DNA from: Ruminococcus bromii
GTDB lineage: Bacteria; Bacillota; Clostridia; Oscillospirales; Acutalibacteraceae
Direction of reading: 5' to 3'
NCBI RefSeq assembly: GCF_002834225.1
Contig: NZ_NNSR01000069.1
Span: 62,001 to 126,000 of the forward strand
DNA length: 64,000 nt
Shown: in pieces, positions 33,382 through 42,171 of the stretch
Numbering within the stretch: the first letter of the stretch is position 1
Layout: every line of letters begins with the position of its first letter
The notes under the pieces: model-generated
The model's input: the letters and a program-made list of their open reading frames with translations, nothing else
What the model was told of the DNA's origin: nothing
The model's database searches: none
Program-made: the position numbers and the translations under genes

Positions 33382-34202
33382 TACGCATCCTTCTTTCCTT
33401 TGTATTCAACCACACTTCTGATAATCAAAATTGCAATCGCCATAAGCACAAGTATTGATGAAACCGCAAATGCGGGAACATACTTGAACTCGTTGAACAA
33501 AATTTCAACATGGAGAGGAAGTGTGTTTGTTTTTCCTCTTAAATGTCCCGAAATTACCGAAACTGCACCAAATTCACCCATTGCTCTTGCGGCACAGAGT
33601 ACAACTCCGTAAAGGAATGCCCATTTTATGTGCGGAAATGTTATTTTTCTGAAAATTGTTGTGCCTTTTGCACCCATAAGTGCGGCGGCTTCTTCCTCAT
33701 CCGTACCCTCGGATTCAAGCACGGGAATAAGCTCCCTTGAGATGAACGGGAATGTTACAAACACGGTTGCAAGGATAATTCCCGGAACGGCAAAGGTAAC
33801 CTTGATTCCAAGTTCGCTTAAAAGCGGATATATCGGGCTTTGTCTGCCGAATGTGAGTACAAATATAAGACCTGCGATTATGGGCGAAACCGTTACGGGG
33901 AGGTCGATGAGTGTTGTAAGAAGTTTTTTGCCCTTGAATCTGAACTTTGTAATTGACCAGGCGGCAAAAATTCCGAATACCGTATTGAACAGTACCGCAA
34001 ACACAGTTGCCTCAACAGTAAGCACAATTGCCTTTACCGTGTAATCATCGCTGACAGCCTGCCAGAACACCTCTGCACCGCTTTTGAAAGCCTCGCAGAT
34101 TACCGTAACAAGAGGAAGAACGAGCATTACGAATACAAATAAAAGCGCAATGCCTATGAGTATGTACTTTACAACCTTTGAACGCTTTGTTTCTTCGTAC
34201 AT
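33381..34202 (-). CDS. cysW: sulfate ABC transporter permease CysW
   Basis: 273 aa with six membrane segments and the permease EAA loop (EEEAAALMGAKGTTIFRKITFPHIKWAFLYG, positions about 160-190) that docks on CysA. The segment RAMGEFGAVSVISGHLRGKTNTLPLHVEILFNEF is characteristic of CysW. It lies one base after cysT and overlaps cysA by one base, so the three components are translationally linked. Confidence 0.93.
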   Translation of the reverse strand: MYEETKRSKVVKYILIGIALLFVFVMLVLPLVTVICEAFKSGAEVFWQAVSDDYTVKAIVLTVEATVFAVLFNTVFGIFAAWSITKFRFKGKKLLTTLIDLPVTVSPIIAGLIFVLTFGRQSPIYPLLSELGIKVTFAVPGIILATVFVTFPFISRELIPVLESEGTDEEEAAALMGAKGTTIFRKITFPHIKWAFLYGVVLCAARAMGEFGAVSVISGHLRGKTNTLPLHVEILFNEFKYVPAFAVSSILVLMAIAILIIRSVVEYKGKKDA

Positions 34203-34203
34203 T

Positions 34204-35058
34204 TTATCTTCCCCCTTTCAGAATTTTTGCATTCCTGTGCTGAACCATATTTACAAGGAACAAAATCCAAAAAGATGCGGCAAGCATTACAAGTGCGATT
34301 GCCGTTGCACTTTTGTAGTCATATTCCTGCAGCTCCGACATAATGATAAGCGGAGTGATTTCTGTTTCAAACGGCTTGTTGCCTGCAATAAAAACAACCG
34401 AACCGTACTCACCAAGACATCTTCCGAATGCAAGACCAAAGCCTGTGAGAACCGAGGGAAGAATTTCGGGAAGAATAATTTTTCTGAAAATTCTGAATCT
34501 GCCCGCACCCATAACTCCTGCCGCCTCTTCATAAACAGGATCAAGCTTTTCAAGAACAGGCTGAACTGCTCTTGTTACAAAAGGTATTCCCACAAATACA
34601 AGTGCAACCGTAATACCAACTCTTGTGTAGGCAATGCTTATGCCGAACTTTGCAAAAAATCCACCGATAAGACCTGTGTCGGCAGTCAGAGAAGTAAGTG
34701 CAATGCCTGCAACCGCTGTCGGAAGTGCAAACGGAAGTTCAATCATACCGTCAAGAATTCTTTTGCCCGGGAATTTGTAACGAACAAGCACCCACGCAAG
34801 AATTACACCCATAACGGCATTGATGAGAGATGCAATAAATGCGGTTATAAAACTAACCTTGTAGCTTGCAAGCACTCTTTCACGGGTGATTGCCTCCCAA
34901 AATTCAGAGGGGCTCATCTGTGCCGTATAAATAACGAGAGCGGCAAGAGGAATCAGCACAACAAGGCTTAATAATGTAATTGTTACACCCAAAGAAAGAC
35001 CGAAGCCCGGGATTACTCTTTTTGCTTTTTTTGACTTTTTTGCCTGAACCATTATCAC
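34204..35058 (-). CDS. cysT: sulfate ABC transporter permease CysT
   Basis: 284 aa, six membrane segments. The EAA loop reads YEEAAGVMGAGRFRIFRKIILPEILPSVL, and GRCLGEYGSVVFIAGNKPFETEITPLII is typical of CysT (CysU). A basic N-terminus (KKSKKAKR) precedes helix 1. The start may be the GTG at 35058 (AGGGGA seven bases upstream) or the ATG two codons later. A strong hairpin separates it from the binding-protein gene. Confidence 0.92.
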   Translation of the reverse strand: MIMVQAKKSKKAKRVIPGFGLSLGVTITLLSLVVLIPLAALVIYTAQMSPSEFWEAITRERVLASYKVSFITAFIASLINAVMGVILAWVLVRYKFPGKRILDGMIELPFALPTAVAGIALTSLTADTGLIGGFFAKFGISIAYTRVGITVALVFVGIPFVTRAVQPVLEKLDPVYEEAAGVMGAGRFRIFRKIILPEILPSVLTGFGLAFGRCLGEYGSVVFIAGNKPFETEITPLIIMSELQEYDYKSATAIALVMLAASFWILFLVNMVQHRNAKILKGGR

Positions 35059-35085
35059 ACCTGTTTCCCCTGTAAAATATCATCC

Positions 35086-35122
35086 GACATCAGACAGGAT
35101 TGCCTATAAACTGCCTGATGTC
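35086..35122 (-). promoter_or_regulatory. intercistronic hairpin between sbp and cysT
   Basis: A 12-bp stem: GACATCAGGCAG (35122-35111) pairs with CTGTCTGATGTC (35097-35086) in the transcript, with one mismatch. No T-run follows on this strand, so it is probably an mRNA stabiliser or partial stop that keeps binding-protein mRNA in excess. Confidence 0.55.
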
Positions 35123-35137
35123 ATTTTTTAATCGGTT

Positions 35138-36178
35138 TTATTTTTTCTCGTAAATCTTATCGAAGATACCGCCGTCTGCAAAGTGCTTTTTCTGAGCCTC
35201 GTCCCAACCGCCGAAATCGTTGATTGTTACAAGGTTTATGTTGAGGTCGAACACATCGGAGTATTCCTTCAAAATTTCCTTATTATAAGGGCGGTAATAG
35301 TTATCGCCTGCAATACGCTGAGCCTCATCGCTGTAAAGATAACTTAAATACTCTGTTGCAACCTTTCGAGTGCCTCTTTGGTCAACCACTTCATCAACAA
35401 CAGCAACAGACGGCTGTGCAAGAATGCTGACGCTCGGAGTAACGATTTCGTACTCGTCGGGATTGTCCTTGATTGAAAGGTACGCCTCATTCTCCCAAGC
35501 AAGAAGAACATCGCCCTGTCCGTTTTCTACAAATGAAGTTGTAGCACCTCTTGCGCCTGAGTCAAGCACAAGCACATTTTGATAAAGCTTTTTAATGAAA
35601 TCTTCAATTTTTGCCTCATCACCGTTATATTTCTTGTCTGCATATGCCCAAGCGGCAAGGTAGTTCCATCTTGCACCGCCCGAAGTTTTCGGGTTTGGAG
35701 TGATAACGCCCACACCGTCTTTTGCAACATCGTCCCAATCCTTAATGTTTTTCGGATTACCTTTGCGAACAAGGAATACAATTGTTGAAGTGTATGGTGA
35801 AGAGTCATTGTCAAACTCATTTACCCAACCGTCCTCAATCAGACCTGCGTCACGAATTGCGTTTACATCGTATTCAAGTGCGAGTGTTACAACATCTGCC
35901 TCAAGACCGTTTGCAACCTCAAGAGCCTGTTTGCCCGAACCGCCGTGTGACTGGGTAACTTCAACATCCTGTCCTGTTTCTTCTTTCCAATGCTTTGCGA
36001 AAATCTTATTATATGATTCATAAAGCTCTCGTGTAGGGTCATACGAAACATTTGTTAATGTTACTTTTGAATCGTTTGTTGTATCTTTATTACCGCATCC
36101 TGTAAAGGCAACCGCTGACGCACCCAATACTGAAACTGCCAATACTGCCGATAATACTTTTGTTCTTAAATTTTTCAT
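35138..36178 (-). CDS. sbp: sulfate-binding lipoprotein of ABC transporter
   Basis: 346 aa. Lipoprotein signal with lipobox FTGC (Cys near residue 28). The mature part is a sulfate/thiosulfate-binding protein: [55 protein letters not shown] and [19 protein letters not shown] are hallmark segments that line the sulfate site. First large gene of the transporter operon. Its long leader encodes a small Cys-containing peptide and carries the sulfur-regulon operator. Confidence 0.94.
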   Translation of the reverse strand: MKNLRTKVLSAVLAVSVLGASAVAFTGCGNKDTTNDSKVTLTNVSYDPTRELYESYNKIFAKHWKEETGQDVEVTQSHGGSGKQALEVANGLEADVVTLALEYDVNAIRDAGLIEDGWVNEFDNDSSPYTSTIVFLVRKGNPKNIKDWDDVAKDGVGVITPNPKTSGGARWNYLAAWAYADKKYNGDEAKIEDFIKKLYQNVLVLDSGARGATTSFVENGQGDVLLAWENEAYLSIKDNPDEYEIVTPSVSILAQPSVAVVDEVVDQRGTRKVATEYLSYLYSDEAQRIAGDNYYRPYNKEILKEYSDVFDLNINLVTINDFGGWDEAQKKHFADGGIFDKIYEKK

Positions 36179-36227
36179 TTTGATTACCTCACTTTAAATT
36201 AATTTGATTTTAGATTCTGACAGGCAA

Positions 36228-36302
36228 TTACATACAACAGTACGACTTGCCCCCAAATGAGGTACACATTCGTATTTTCTTCAGATTGTAAATGTTTTTC
36301 AT
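36228..36302 (-). CDS. 24-residue Cys-containing leader peptide upstream of sbp
   Basis: A short frame inside the sbp leader starts at ATG 36302 with AAAAGGTG six bases upstream, a strong ribosome site for so small a gene. It encodes MKNIYNLKKIRM followed by CTSFGGKSYCCM and stops at TAA 36230-36228, about 50 bp before sbp. Three of the last twelve residues are Cys, with two adjacent near the end. Position and composition suggest a regulatory leader peptide whose translation reports Cys-tRNA or cysteine supply, or a microprotein acting in sulfur metabolism. No clear terminator pair was found, so the mechanism is open. Confidence 0.55.
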   Translation of the reverse strand: MKNIYNLKKIRMCTSFGGKSYCCM

Positions 36303-36346
36303 AAGCGTCACCTTTTGGATTTTTGAGGTTATTTTGTTACCCTATA

Positions 36347-36366
36347 ATTCCTATCAATTTACTATG
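36347..36366 (+). promoter_or_regulatory. sulfur-regulon operator at sbp promoter
   Basis: ATTCCTATCAATTTACTATG, same CCTA-N9-TATG frame as the hemA and metY sites. It lies about 10-30 bp downstream of the expected transcription start. Confidence 0.6.
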
Positions 36367-36382
36367 TGTTTCTTTGAGAACT

Positions 36383-36411
36383 ATTTTATACTGTACAGGG
36401 TGAAAAGTCAA
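36383..36411 (-). promoter_or_regulatory. promoter of sulfate transporter operon
   Basis: Minus strand TTGACT (36411-36406), 17-bp spacer, TAAAAT (36388-36383). The leader would be about 200 nt. The stretch 36412-36579 shows no gene. Confidence 0.6.
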
Positions 36412-36579
36412 GGTAAAATTTTCACACATCCAACACTTTAGCAAATTGCAACAATACACAAGCAATATTTTTCGCAAAAATAGTAATAAAATCGAAAAAA
36501 CAGACATAAAATAACGGATAGGTATTTTCAAATGAAATATGCCTATCCTAAAAAAGAAATATTTTTTTGCGTAAATCTA

Positions 36580-36608
36580 TTGACAAATCTATATAAAAAA
36601 GGTATAGT
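36580..36608 (+). promoter_or_regulatory. promoter of rubrerythrin gene
   Basis: TTGACA at 36580-36585, 17-bp spacer, TATAGT at 36603-36608. Confidence 0.75.
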
Positions 36609-36619
36609 AGTATTAAATC

Positions 36620-36632
36620 AATAATGATTATT
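36620..36632 (+). promoter_or_regulatory. PerR/Fur-type operator-like palindrome
   Basis: AATAAT-G-ATTATT, a 6-1-6 inverted repeat close to the Fur-family 7-1-7 pattern, placed just after the rubrerythrin -10 box. Peroxide control by PerR of rubrerythrin is known in clostridia. Confidence 0.5.
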
Positions 36633-36710
36633 ATTTTATTCAAAAATTAAATACACAAAGGCGTATTGATTATTTTAAATTTCAAAAATTAATTTAACGG
36701 AGGAAATATT

Positions 36711-37256
36711 ATGGCTAAAACAACAAAGTATTCGGGAACACAGACAGAAAAGAACCTTGAGGCTGCTTTTGCAGGCGAATCGCAGGCTCGTAACAAATAC
36801 ACATATTTTGCATCTGTTGCCAAAAAGCAGGGCTTTGAGCAGATTGCAGACCTTTTCTTAAAAACGGCAGGCAACGAGAAAGAACACGCAAAAATGTGGT
36901 TCAAGGAGCTTAACGGAATCGGCGACACAGCCGAAAATCTTCTTGCCGCTGCCGAGGGCGAAAACTATGAGTGGACAGATATGTACGAAGATTTCGCTAA
37001 AACTGCCGAGGAAGAAGGCTTTACAGAGCTTGCACACAAGTTCCGCCTTGTTGCCGCAATCGAAAAGCACCACGAAGAAAGATACCGTGCATTACTCCGC
37101 AATGTTGAAACTGCAGAAGTTTTCAAGAGGAGCGAAATCAAGATTTGGGAATGCCGTAACTGCGGTCACATTGTTGTAGGCAAAGAGGCTCCCGAGGTTT
37201 GCCCCGTCTGCAACCACCCACAGAGCTATTTTGAAATCCACGCAGAAAACTACTAA
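36711..37256 (+). CDS. rbr: rubrerythrin
   Basis: 181 aa. The N-terminal four-helix diiron domain has paired E-x-x-H type motifs ([45 protein letters not shown]). The C-terminal rubredoxin-like iron site has CRNCG and CPVC (about residues 147-167). It reduces hydrogen peroxide in anaerobes with electrons from rubredoxin or NADH systems. Strong promoter and AACGGAGG ribosome site imply high expression. A PerR-like box overlaps the start of transcription. Confidence 0.96.
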   Translation: MAKTTKYSGTQTEKNLEAAFAGESQARNKYTYFASVAKKQGFEQIADLFLKTAGNEKEHAKMWFKELNGIGDTAENLLAAAEGENYEWTDMYEDFAKTAEEEGFTELAHKFRLVAAIEKHHEERYRALLRNVETAEVFKRSEIKIWECRNCGHIVVGKEAPEVCPVCNHPQSYFEIHAENY

Positions 37257-37282
37257 TTTTGATTTAATCAAATATATAAAGG

Positions 37283-37317
37283 AAACTCCACCGCATTTCA
37301 CGGTGGAGTTTTGTGTT
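37283..37317. terminator. terminator between rbr and oxidoreductase gene
   Basis: AAACTCCACCG (37283-37293) pairs with CGGTGGAGTTT (37301-37311), then TGTGTTT. Confidence 0.9.
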
Positions 37318-37342
37318 TAGTATCAAATTAAATTCAAAAAAC

Positions 37343-38317
37343 CTACTCTTCTTCGGGATATTTCATGCCCCAGCTTTTGCGGATGTCGGTCATGATTTTC
37401 ATAACATCCTTTGTGTAGTCAAGGTGCATAAGAGCCTTGTCGCCCTCTATCGCCTTTTCCATATCTTCAACCTCATAAAGCAAAGCGTCCTTTGTATGAC
37501 CTGCCGAGATTGTTTCACAATGGCCGTCAGCCGTGTATGTAATCTTTGCCTCCATGCCTCTGGGATATTCAAAGATTTCAACATAACCCTTGTCAAACGA
37601 GATTGTGCCACGCTTTGGCTGTTTTGCGTGAAGCGAAAGAATGACAGTTGCCATTTCCTCCTCTTTATTCTTTAAAAGAATACTCGCTTGTTCGTCAACG
37701 CCTGTTTCGGCATATTTAACCTGCGACAACACATCGTTTGGGCATGAGCTCATAAACATACGAACAAACGAAAGCGCATACACGCCGATGTCAAGCATTG
37801 CACCGCCTGCAAGATTGCGGTTGAAAAATCGGTTGTTCATATTGTACTCTTTGTAACTGCCGAAATTCATCTGAATAAGCCTAAGCTCGCCAAGGTCACC
37901 TGAATTTACCTTTTCAAGAAGTGCCTTGTAAATCGGCATATGGAAAATTGTCATTGCCTCTGCAAGCACAACATGGTTTTTCTCTGCAAGAGAGATTGCC
38001 TCGTCAAGTTCATCTGAATTAAGCGTTATCGACTTTTCGCACAAAACATGCTTTCCTGCCGCAAGAGCCTTGCGAAGATATTTTATATGCGTGTTGTGCG
38101 GTGTGGAAATGTAAATTATGTCAACATTTTCGTCTTTAAACAGCTCGTCAATATCGTTGTAAACCTTTTCAATGCCGTACTTTTCGGCAAATGCAACCGC
38201 CTTTTCATGGGTACGGTTTGCAACGGAATAAAGTTTCTGTCCTCTGCTTTTGAGTGCGGCTGCAAGCTCATTTGCGATAACTCCGCAACCGAGTGTTGCC
38301 CAGTTGTAGTTTTTCAT
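37343..38317 (-). CDS. Gfo/Idh/MocA-family oxidoreductase
   Basis: 324 aa from the ATG at 38317 (CGGAGGTG seven bases upstream; an earlier ATG has none). The Rossmann fold is NWATLGCGVIANELAAAL, followed by IYISTPHNTHIKYLRKALAAGKHVLCEKSITLN, where the EK dipeptide binds NAD(P). The second domain is GFO_IDH_MocA_C type. Members act on sugars, inositol or trans-dihydrodiols; the substrate is not evident. Single-gene unit, no sugar genes nearby. Confidence 0.9.
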   Translation of the reverse strand: MKNYNWATLGCGVIANELAAALKSRGQKLYSVANRTHEKAVAFAEKYGIEKVYNDIDELFKDENVDIIYISTPHNTHIKYLRKALAAGKHVLCEKSITLNSDELDEAISLAEKNHVVLAEAMTIFHMPIYKALLEKVNSGDLGELRLIQMNFGSYKEYNMNNRFFNRNLAGGAMLDIGVYALSFVRMFMSSCPNDVLSQVKYAETGVDEQASILLKNKEEEMATVILSLHAKQPKRGTISFDKGYVEIFEYPRGMEAKITYTADGHCETISAGHTKDALLYEVEDMEKAIEGDKALMHLDYTKDVMKIMTDIRKSWGMKYPEEE

Positions 38318-38380
38318 AAAAACACCTCCGTATATTTTTCGAGAAAAGTTTAACACACGGAAATGCGTCTGTCAACGGTA

Positions 38381-38773
38381 TCAGATAGCTTTTCTCGTAT
38401 CTGCTCCGTACTTTTTCATAATCTTGCGAAGTTCGTTATTTTCGCTTTTTGAAAGACTAAAATACATAAATCCGTGCTTAACAATTTCATCACCGTCACA
38501 CGCAGGCATATATGTATTACAGCCTATTCTTATTGATGCCTTTTCGTCAAAACCGCACGAGGGTGAATCAAAATATGCGGATTTGCCCTCAAACATTTTC
38601 TTCACGGTTTTGGCATCTTCGGCAGACATCTTAGCGTCAACCTTGTCACAGTCCTCAACATCAAAATACACGGTAGGCTCACACGCATAGAAACTGATTT
38701 TCGGCACGGCAAATACTGCGGCGGCAACGCATAAAACAATTGCAACCACCATTACAGCAATCTTTTTCTTCAT
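38381..38773 (-). CDS. small exported protein of unknown function with four cysteines
   Basis: 130 aa from the ATG at 38773, spaced correctly from AAGGAGTG; an ATG three codons earlier is too close. Residues 1-25 are a membrane anchor or signal (MKKKIAVMVVAIVLCVAAAVFA). The rest is a small outside domain with cysteines in ACEP, EDCD, SCGF, GCNT and ACDG, which could form disulfides. No known family is recognised. It reads in the same direction as the oxidoreductase gene, 63 bp upstream of it. Confidence 0.6.
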   Translation of the reverse strand: MKKKIAVMVVAIVLCVAAAVFAVPKISFYACEPTVYFDVEDCDKVDAKMSAEDAKTVKKMFEGKSAYFDSPSCGFDEKASIRIGCNTYMPACDGDEIVKHGFMYFSLSKSENNELRKIMKKYGADTRKAI

Positions 38774-38782
38774 AACATTCAC

Positions 38783-39208
38783 TCCTTTTCGCTAATCCCT
38801 TTAAACATATATTATATTAAGATTGTATCATTATAATTTAATCGGCATATACATCAATTTTAAAATCATTTATTTGTAGGTTAAAAAATTTTTCGTCAAT
38901 GCTTACAAGAGAGCAATTTTACTTTTGTTGTTGAAGAGGCACAAATTGCATACAAATTCAAAGCCTTGCTTATTGAGAAAAATCGGTCTGAAAATATGCA
39001 GAAAAGCAGTTTTTACCATATTATAAAGGCATAAAAAGAAGAATTTTGACGAGGTGGTTATTGTAACTAAAATTGTGAGCAAAGTAAACTTTATGTTTAT
39101 AAGGTATTTTGCTTGTTTATTTCAGGCAACAGGATTACAATAATTGTGGAAAATGGAAAAGAATGGTATTGTTTACAAAGATTATGTGATTGAAGAGGTT
39201 AGAAATTA
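38783..39208. other. gene-free intergenic region
   Basis: AT-rich spacer between divergent genes. It contains short non-coding stretches and a TATAAT at about 38815 on the minus strand that may serve the small exported protein. A GAAGAGG ribosome site lies before the MATE gene. No ORF, strong hairpin or repeat was seen. Confidence 0.5.
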
Positions 39209-40660
39209 ATGAAGAAAGTCAAAAAAATGCCCTCACTTGCGTTTGCAAGTCTGTTTAAAAGAAACAAAGGTCAGAATACTGTAAAAGAAAAGCGACGGCG
39301 CTCACACCAGATAAATATGCTGGAAGGTCCGCTCGTAAAAAAAATTCTTCTTTTCACACTTCCGCTTGCAGGATCCAGTATTCTTCAACAGCTTTTCAAC
39401 TCAACCGATGTTGCGGTGGTCGGCAGATTTTCAAGCAGTCAGGCACTTGCCGCAGTCGGAAGCAACGCTCCGCTCATCAATATGCTTGTGCTGTTATTCA
39501 CGGGACTTTCGGTCGGCGCAAATGTTTTGATTGCACGATATATAGGTCAAAATGACCGTAAAAAGGTTTCGGAAGCTGTTCACACGGTAATAACACTTTC
39601 ACTTATATGCGGATTTCTTCTTCTGATACTCGGTCAGGTTATTGCAGCACCGCTGTTAAGGCTGATGAACACACCGGATGATGTAATTGACCTTGCGGCA
39701 ACATACCTGAGAATTTACTTTATGGGCATGCCGTTTGTAATGCTCTACAACTTTGGTTCGGCAATTTTGAGAAGTGTAGGCGACACAAGCCGTCCGCTCT
39801 ACTGTCTTGTAATTTCAGGTATTGTAAATGTTCTTTTGAACCTCTTCTTTGTAATCGTCTGCGATATGAGCGTTGCAGGAGTCGGCATTGCAACAGTAAT
39901 TGCCGACGGCATAAGCGCCGGACTTGTTATGATGTTCCTCATCAGAAACGAAGACGAGTCAATCAGAGTCAATCCAAAAAAACTTTCATTCAAGAAAGAA
40001 CATCTCATTATGATTTTGAAAATCGGTGCTCCTGCAGGTATTCAGGGTATGGTTTTCTCAATTTCAAATGTATTCATTCAGACAGCCATAAACGGCTTCG
40101 GTTCACAGGCGGTTGCAGGCTCATCGGCTGAACTCAACTTCGAGTACATTACATACTATATAGTAAGTGCGTTCAGCCAGGCAGCCGTTACATTCACAAG
40201 TCAGAACTACGGCGCACTTCAATTTGACAGATGCAAAAAGGTGTTTAGGCTTTGTATGCTTTTCAGCTGTATTTTCACAGGCTGTGTGAGCGTTATATTC
40301 ATGCTCGGAAGCGGATTTTTCATCACCTTCTTCACAACCGACCCCACCGTTATCAAGTACGCAATCATCAGAATGGCGATTGTTATGCTCCTTGAGCTTA
40401 TGACAGGTTCATACGAAATCAGCGGCGGTGCGCTCAGAGGAATCGGACATTCACTCCTCCCTGCAATCCTCACAATCTTCGGTTCTGTTGTGTTCAGAAT
40501 CATCTGGCTCTTCACGGTATTCAAGGCATTCCACACCTATGATATGCTACTTATGGTTTACCCCGTTTCATGGATTATCACAGGCACATCCGTTTTGATT
40601 GCCTACTTCATCATCAGAAAAAGAGAATTCAAAAAGGTAAGCGCCGCTTTTGAAATTTAA
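39209..40660 (+). CDS. MATE-family multidrug/cation efflux transporter
   Basis: 483 aa with twelve membrane helices in two MATE halves (LVKKILLFTLPLAGSSILQQLFNSTDVAVVGRF in the first, LIMILKIGAPAGIQGMVFSISNVFIQTAIN in the second). The N-terminus has an unusual 36-residue basic extension before the normal start of the fold (MLEGPLVKK). MATE pumps export drugs or metabolites against Na+ or H+. Substrate unknown. Closed by its own terminator. Confidence 0.92.
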   Translation: MKKVKKMPSLAFASLFKRNKGQNTVKEKRRRSHQINMLEGPLVKKILLFTLPLAGSSILQQLFNSTDVAVVGRFSSSQALAAVGSNAPLINMLVLLFTGLSVGANVLIARYIGQNDRKKVSEAVHTVITLSLICGFLLLILGQVIAAPLLRLMNTPDDVIDLAATYLRIYFMGMPFVMLYNFGSAILRSVGDTSRPLYCLVISGIVNVLLNLFFVIVCDMSVAGVGIATVIADGISAGLVMMFLIRNEDESIRVNPKKLSFKKEHLIMILKIGAPAGIQGMVFSISNVFIQTAINGFGSQAVAGSSAELNFEYITYYIVSAFSQAAVTFTSQNYGALQFDRCKKVFRLCMLFSCIFTGCVSVIFMLGSGFFITFFTTDPTVIKYAIIRMAIVMLLELMTGSYEISGGALRGIGHSLLPAILTIFGSVVFRIIWLFTVFKAFHTYDMLLMVYPVSWIITGTSVLIAYFIIRKREFKKVSAAFEI

Positions 40661-40679
40661 AATCAAATAGATTTTTATG

Positions 40680-40711
40680 GCTGACATCGGCATTGGTGTC
40701 AGCTGTTTTTG
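40680..40711 (+). terminator. terminator of MATE gene
   Basis: GCTGACA (40680-40686) pairs with TGTCAGC (40697-40703), then TGTTTTTG. Confidence 0.8.
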
Positions 40712-40749
40712 TTTAGAAGAGGCTCTAAAATTAAAAAAATAATAAAAAG

Positions 40750-40789
40750 CAATTATTTCGTACTTTTTGTGCGGAATAATTGTTTTTTT
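40750..40789 (+). terminator. second terminator-like hairpin upstream of ClC gene
   Basis: CAATTATT (40750-40757) pairs with AATAATTG (40775-40782) and is followed by seven T. It directly precedes the ClC promoter region (TATAAT at 40804-40809), insulating it from the MATE gene. Confidence 0.6.
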
Positions 40790-40837
40790 GCTGTGTTTTA
40801 TGTTATAATCCAATTATAAACACACGGAGGTGCGACA

Positions 40838-42088
40838 ATGACTAAACGGACTGTTGCCAACAATTTTTTATACTACATTTTTTGCGGATTCAGCGGTGCG
40901 GTTACTTCGCTGATAGTATGGCTGTTTCTAAAACTTATGGGTTTGGGAATCGGTCTTGTGTGGGATACAATTCCGTCAAATTTTGATTTCAAATTTTATC
41001 CGATTATCGTCTGTACGGCTGGCGGACTTATTCTCGGAATATGGCAAAAGCTGACAAATGCCGTTCCCGATGAACTTGACGAGGTTATGAAAAAGGTAAA
41101 AAAAGATAAATTTTACCCGTACAACAAGGTGCTTTTGCTCTGCATTTCGGCACTTTTGCCCCTTGTTTTCGGCGGAAGTCTCGGTCCTGAGGCAGGTTTG
41201 ACAGGCGTTATCGTCGGACTTTGCTACTGGGCAGGAAGTCATATGAAAGACGCTAAAAGTAAAATTCCCGAACTAATGCAAATCGGCATAAGCGCAACCT
41301 TGAGTGCGGTATTCTACGCACCGCTTTTCGGTCTTGCATCGGTCAATGAAGAAAGGCTTGACAGCGAAGAAAAGCCTACCGATATCCGTTCAACAAAGCT
41401 TATTTCAAACATCATTGCCGTACTTTTTGCGGCGGGAACTCTGTTTTTGCTTAACTCCGTTTTCGGCGGAAGTATGGGACTTCCACGACTTGGTGGTTAT
41501 AACATTACAAATTTTGAGCGTTTGTGGGGAATTCCTCTCGCACTTTTGGGCGCTGTATGCGGTTTTCTGTTTATCATATCTTCAAAGATTTTCGGAAAAT
41601 TTTTCGCACTCATTCAGGGCAAGCTCGGCATTATTATCAGCACAACTCTCGGCGGAATTATCCTCGGTGTTATGGGTACATACCTCCCCCTCGCAATGTT
41701 TTCGGGCGAAGAAAGCATTACCGTTGTCAAGGAAAGCTTTGCCGAATTTGCACCGTGGATTCTCATTATCAGCGGTGTGCTGAAACTTGTTCTCACAAAC
41801 ATCTGCATAAAGTCGGGTTGGAAAGGCGGTCACTTCTTCCCCGTCATCTTCTGCGGAGTGAGCATCGGCTACGGTGTTGCAATGCTCGGCGGACTTGACA
41901 CGGCATTTTGTGCGGCAGTCGTAACGGCAGGACTTCTCGGTGTCACAATGAAAAAACCGCTTGCCGTAACAATGCTCCTTTTGCTCTGCTTTGACGCAAG
42001 AGTTATTCCGTGGATTTTGCTCGCCGCATTCCTCGGAAGCATTATTCCGACTAAAATTTTCGGCAGTAATAAAAAGAAAGCTAAGTGA
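40838..42088 (+). CDS. ClC-family chloride channel or H+/anion antiporter
   Basis: 416 aa with ten to twelve hydrophobic segments. GGSLGPEAGLTGVIVGLCYW matches the ClC anion-pathway motif with the gating Glu in GPEAG. GWKGGHFFPVIFCGVSIGYG and GGLDTAFCAAVVTAGLLGVTMKKPL match the later conserved ClC helices. No CBS domains follow, as in many bacterial ClCs. AACACACGGAGGTG precedes the start. Role: anion flux, possibly acid or fluoride tolerance. Confidence 0.88.
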   Translation: MTKRTVANNFLYYIFCGFSGAVTSLIVWLFLKLMGLGIGLVWDTIPSNFDFKFYPIIVCTAGGLILGIWQKLTNAVPDELDEVMKKVKKDKFYPYNKVLLLCISALLPLVFGGSLGPEAGLTGVIVGLCYWAGSHMKDAKSKIPELMQIGISATLSAVFYAPLFGLASVNEERLDSEEKPTDIRSTKLISNIIAVLFAAGTLFLLNSVFGGSMGLPRLGGYNITNFERLWGIPLALLGAVCGFLFIISSKIFGKFFALIQGKLGIIISTTLGGIILGVMGTYLPLAMFSGEESITVVKESFAEFAPWILIISGVLKLVLTNICIKSGWKGGHFFPVIFCGVSIGYGVAMLGGLDTAFCAAVVTAGLLGVTMKKPLAVTMLLLLCFDARVIPWILLAAFLGSIIPTKIFGSNKKKAK

Positions 42089-42171
42089 GCATATAAAAAA
42101 CTGCTTTGCGAACCACCGTTTCCTTTGGAACGCATTGAAGAAATGACCGCTCTTATGGGTGGCGAGGTTTT

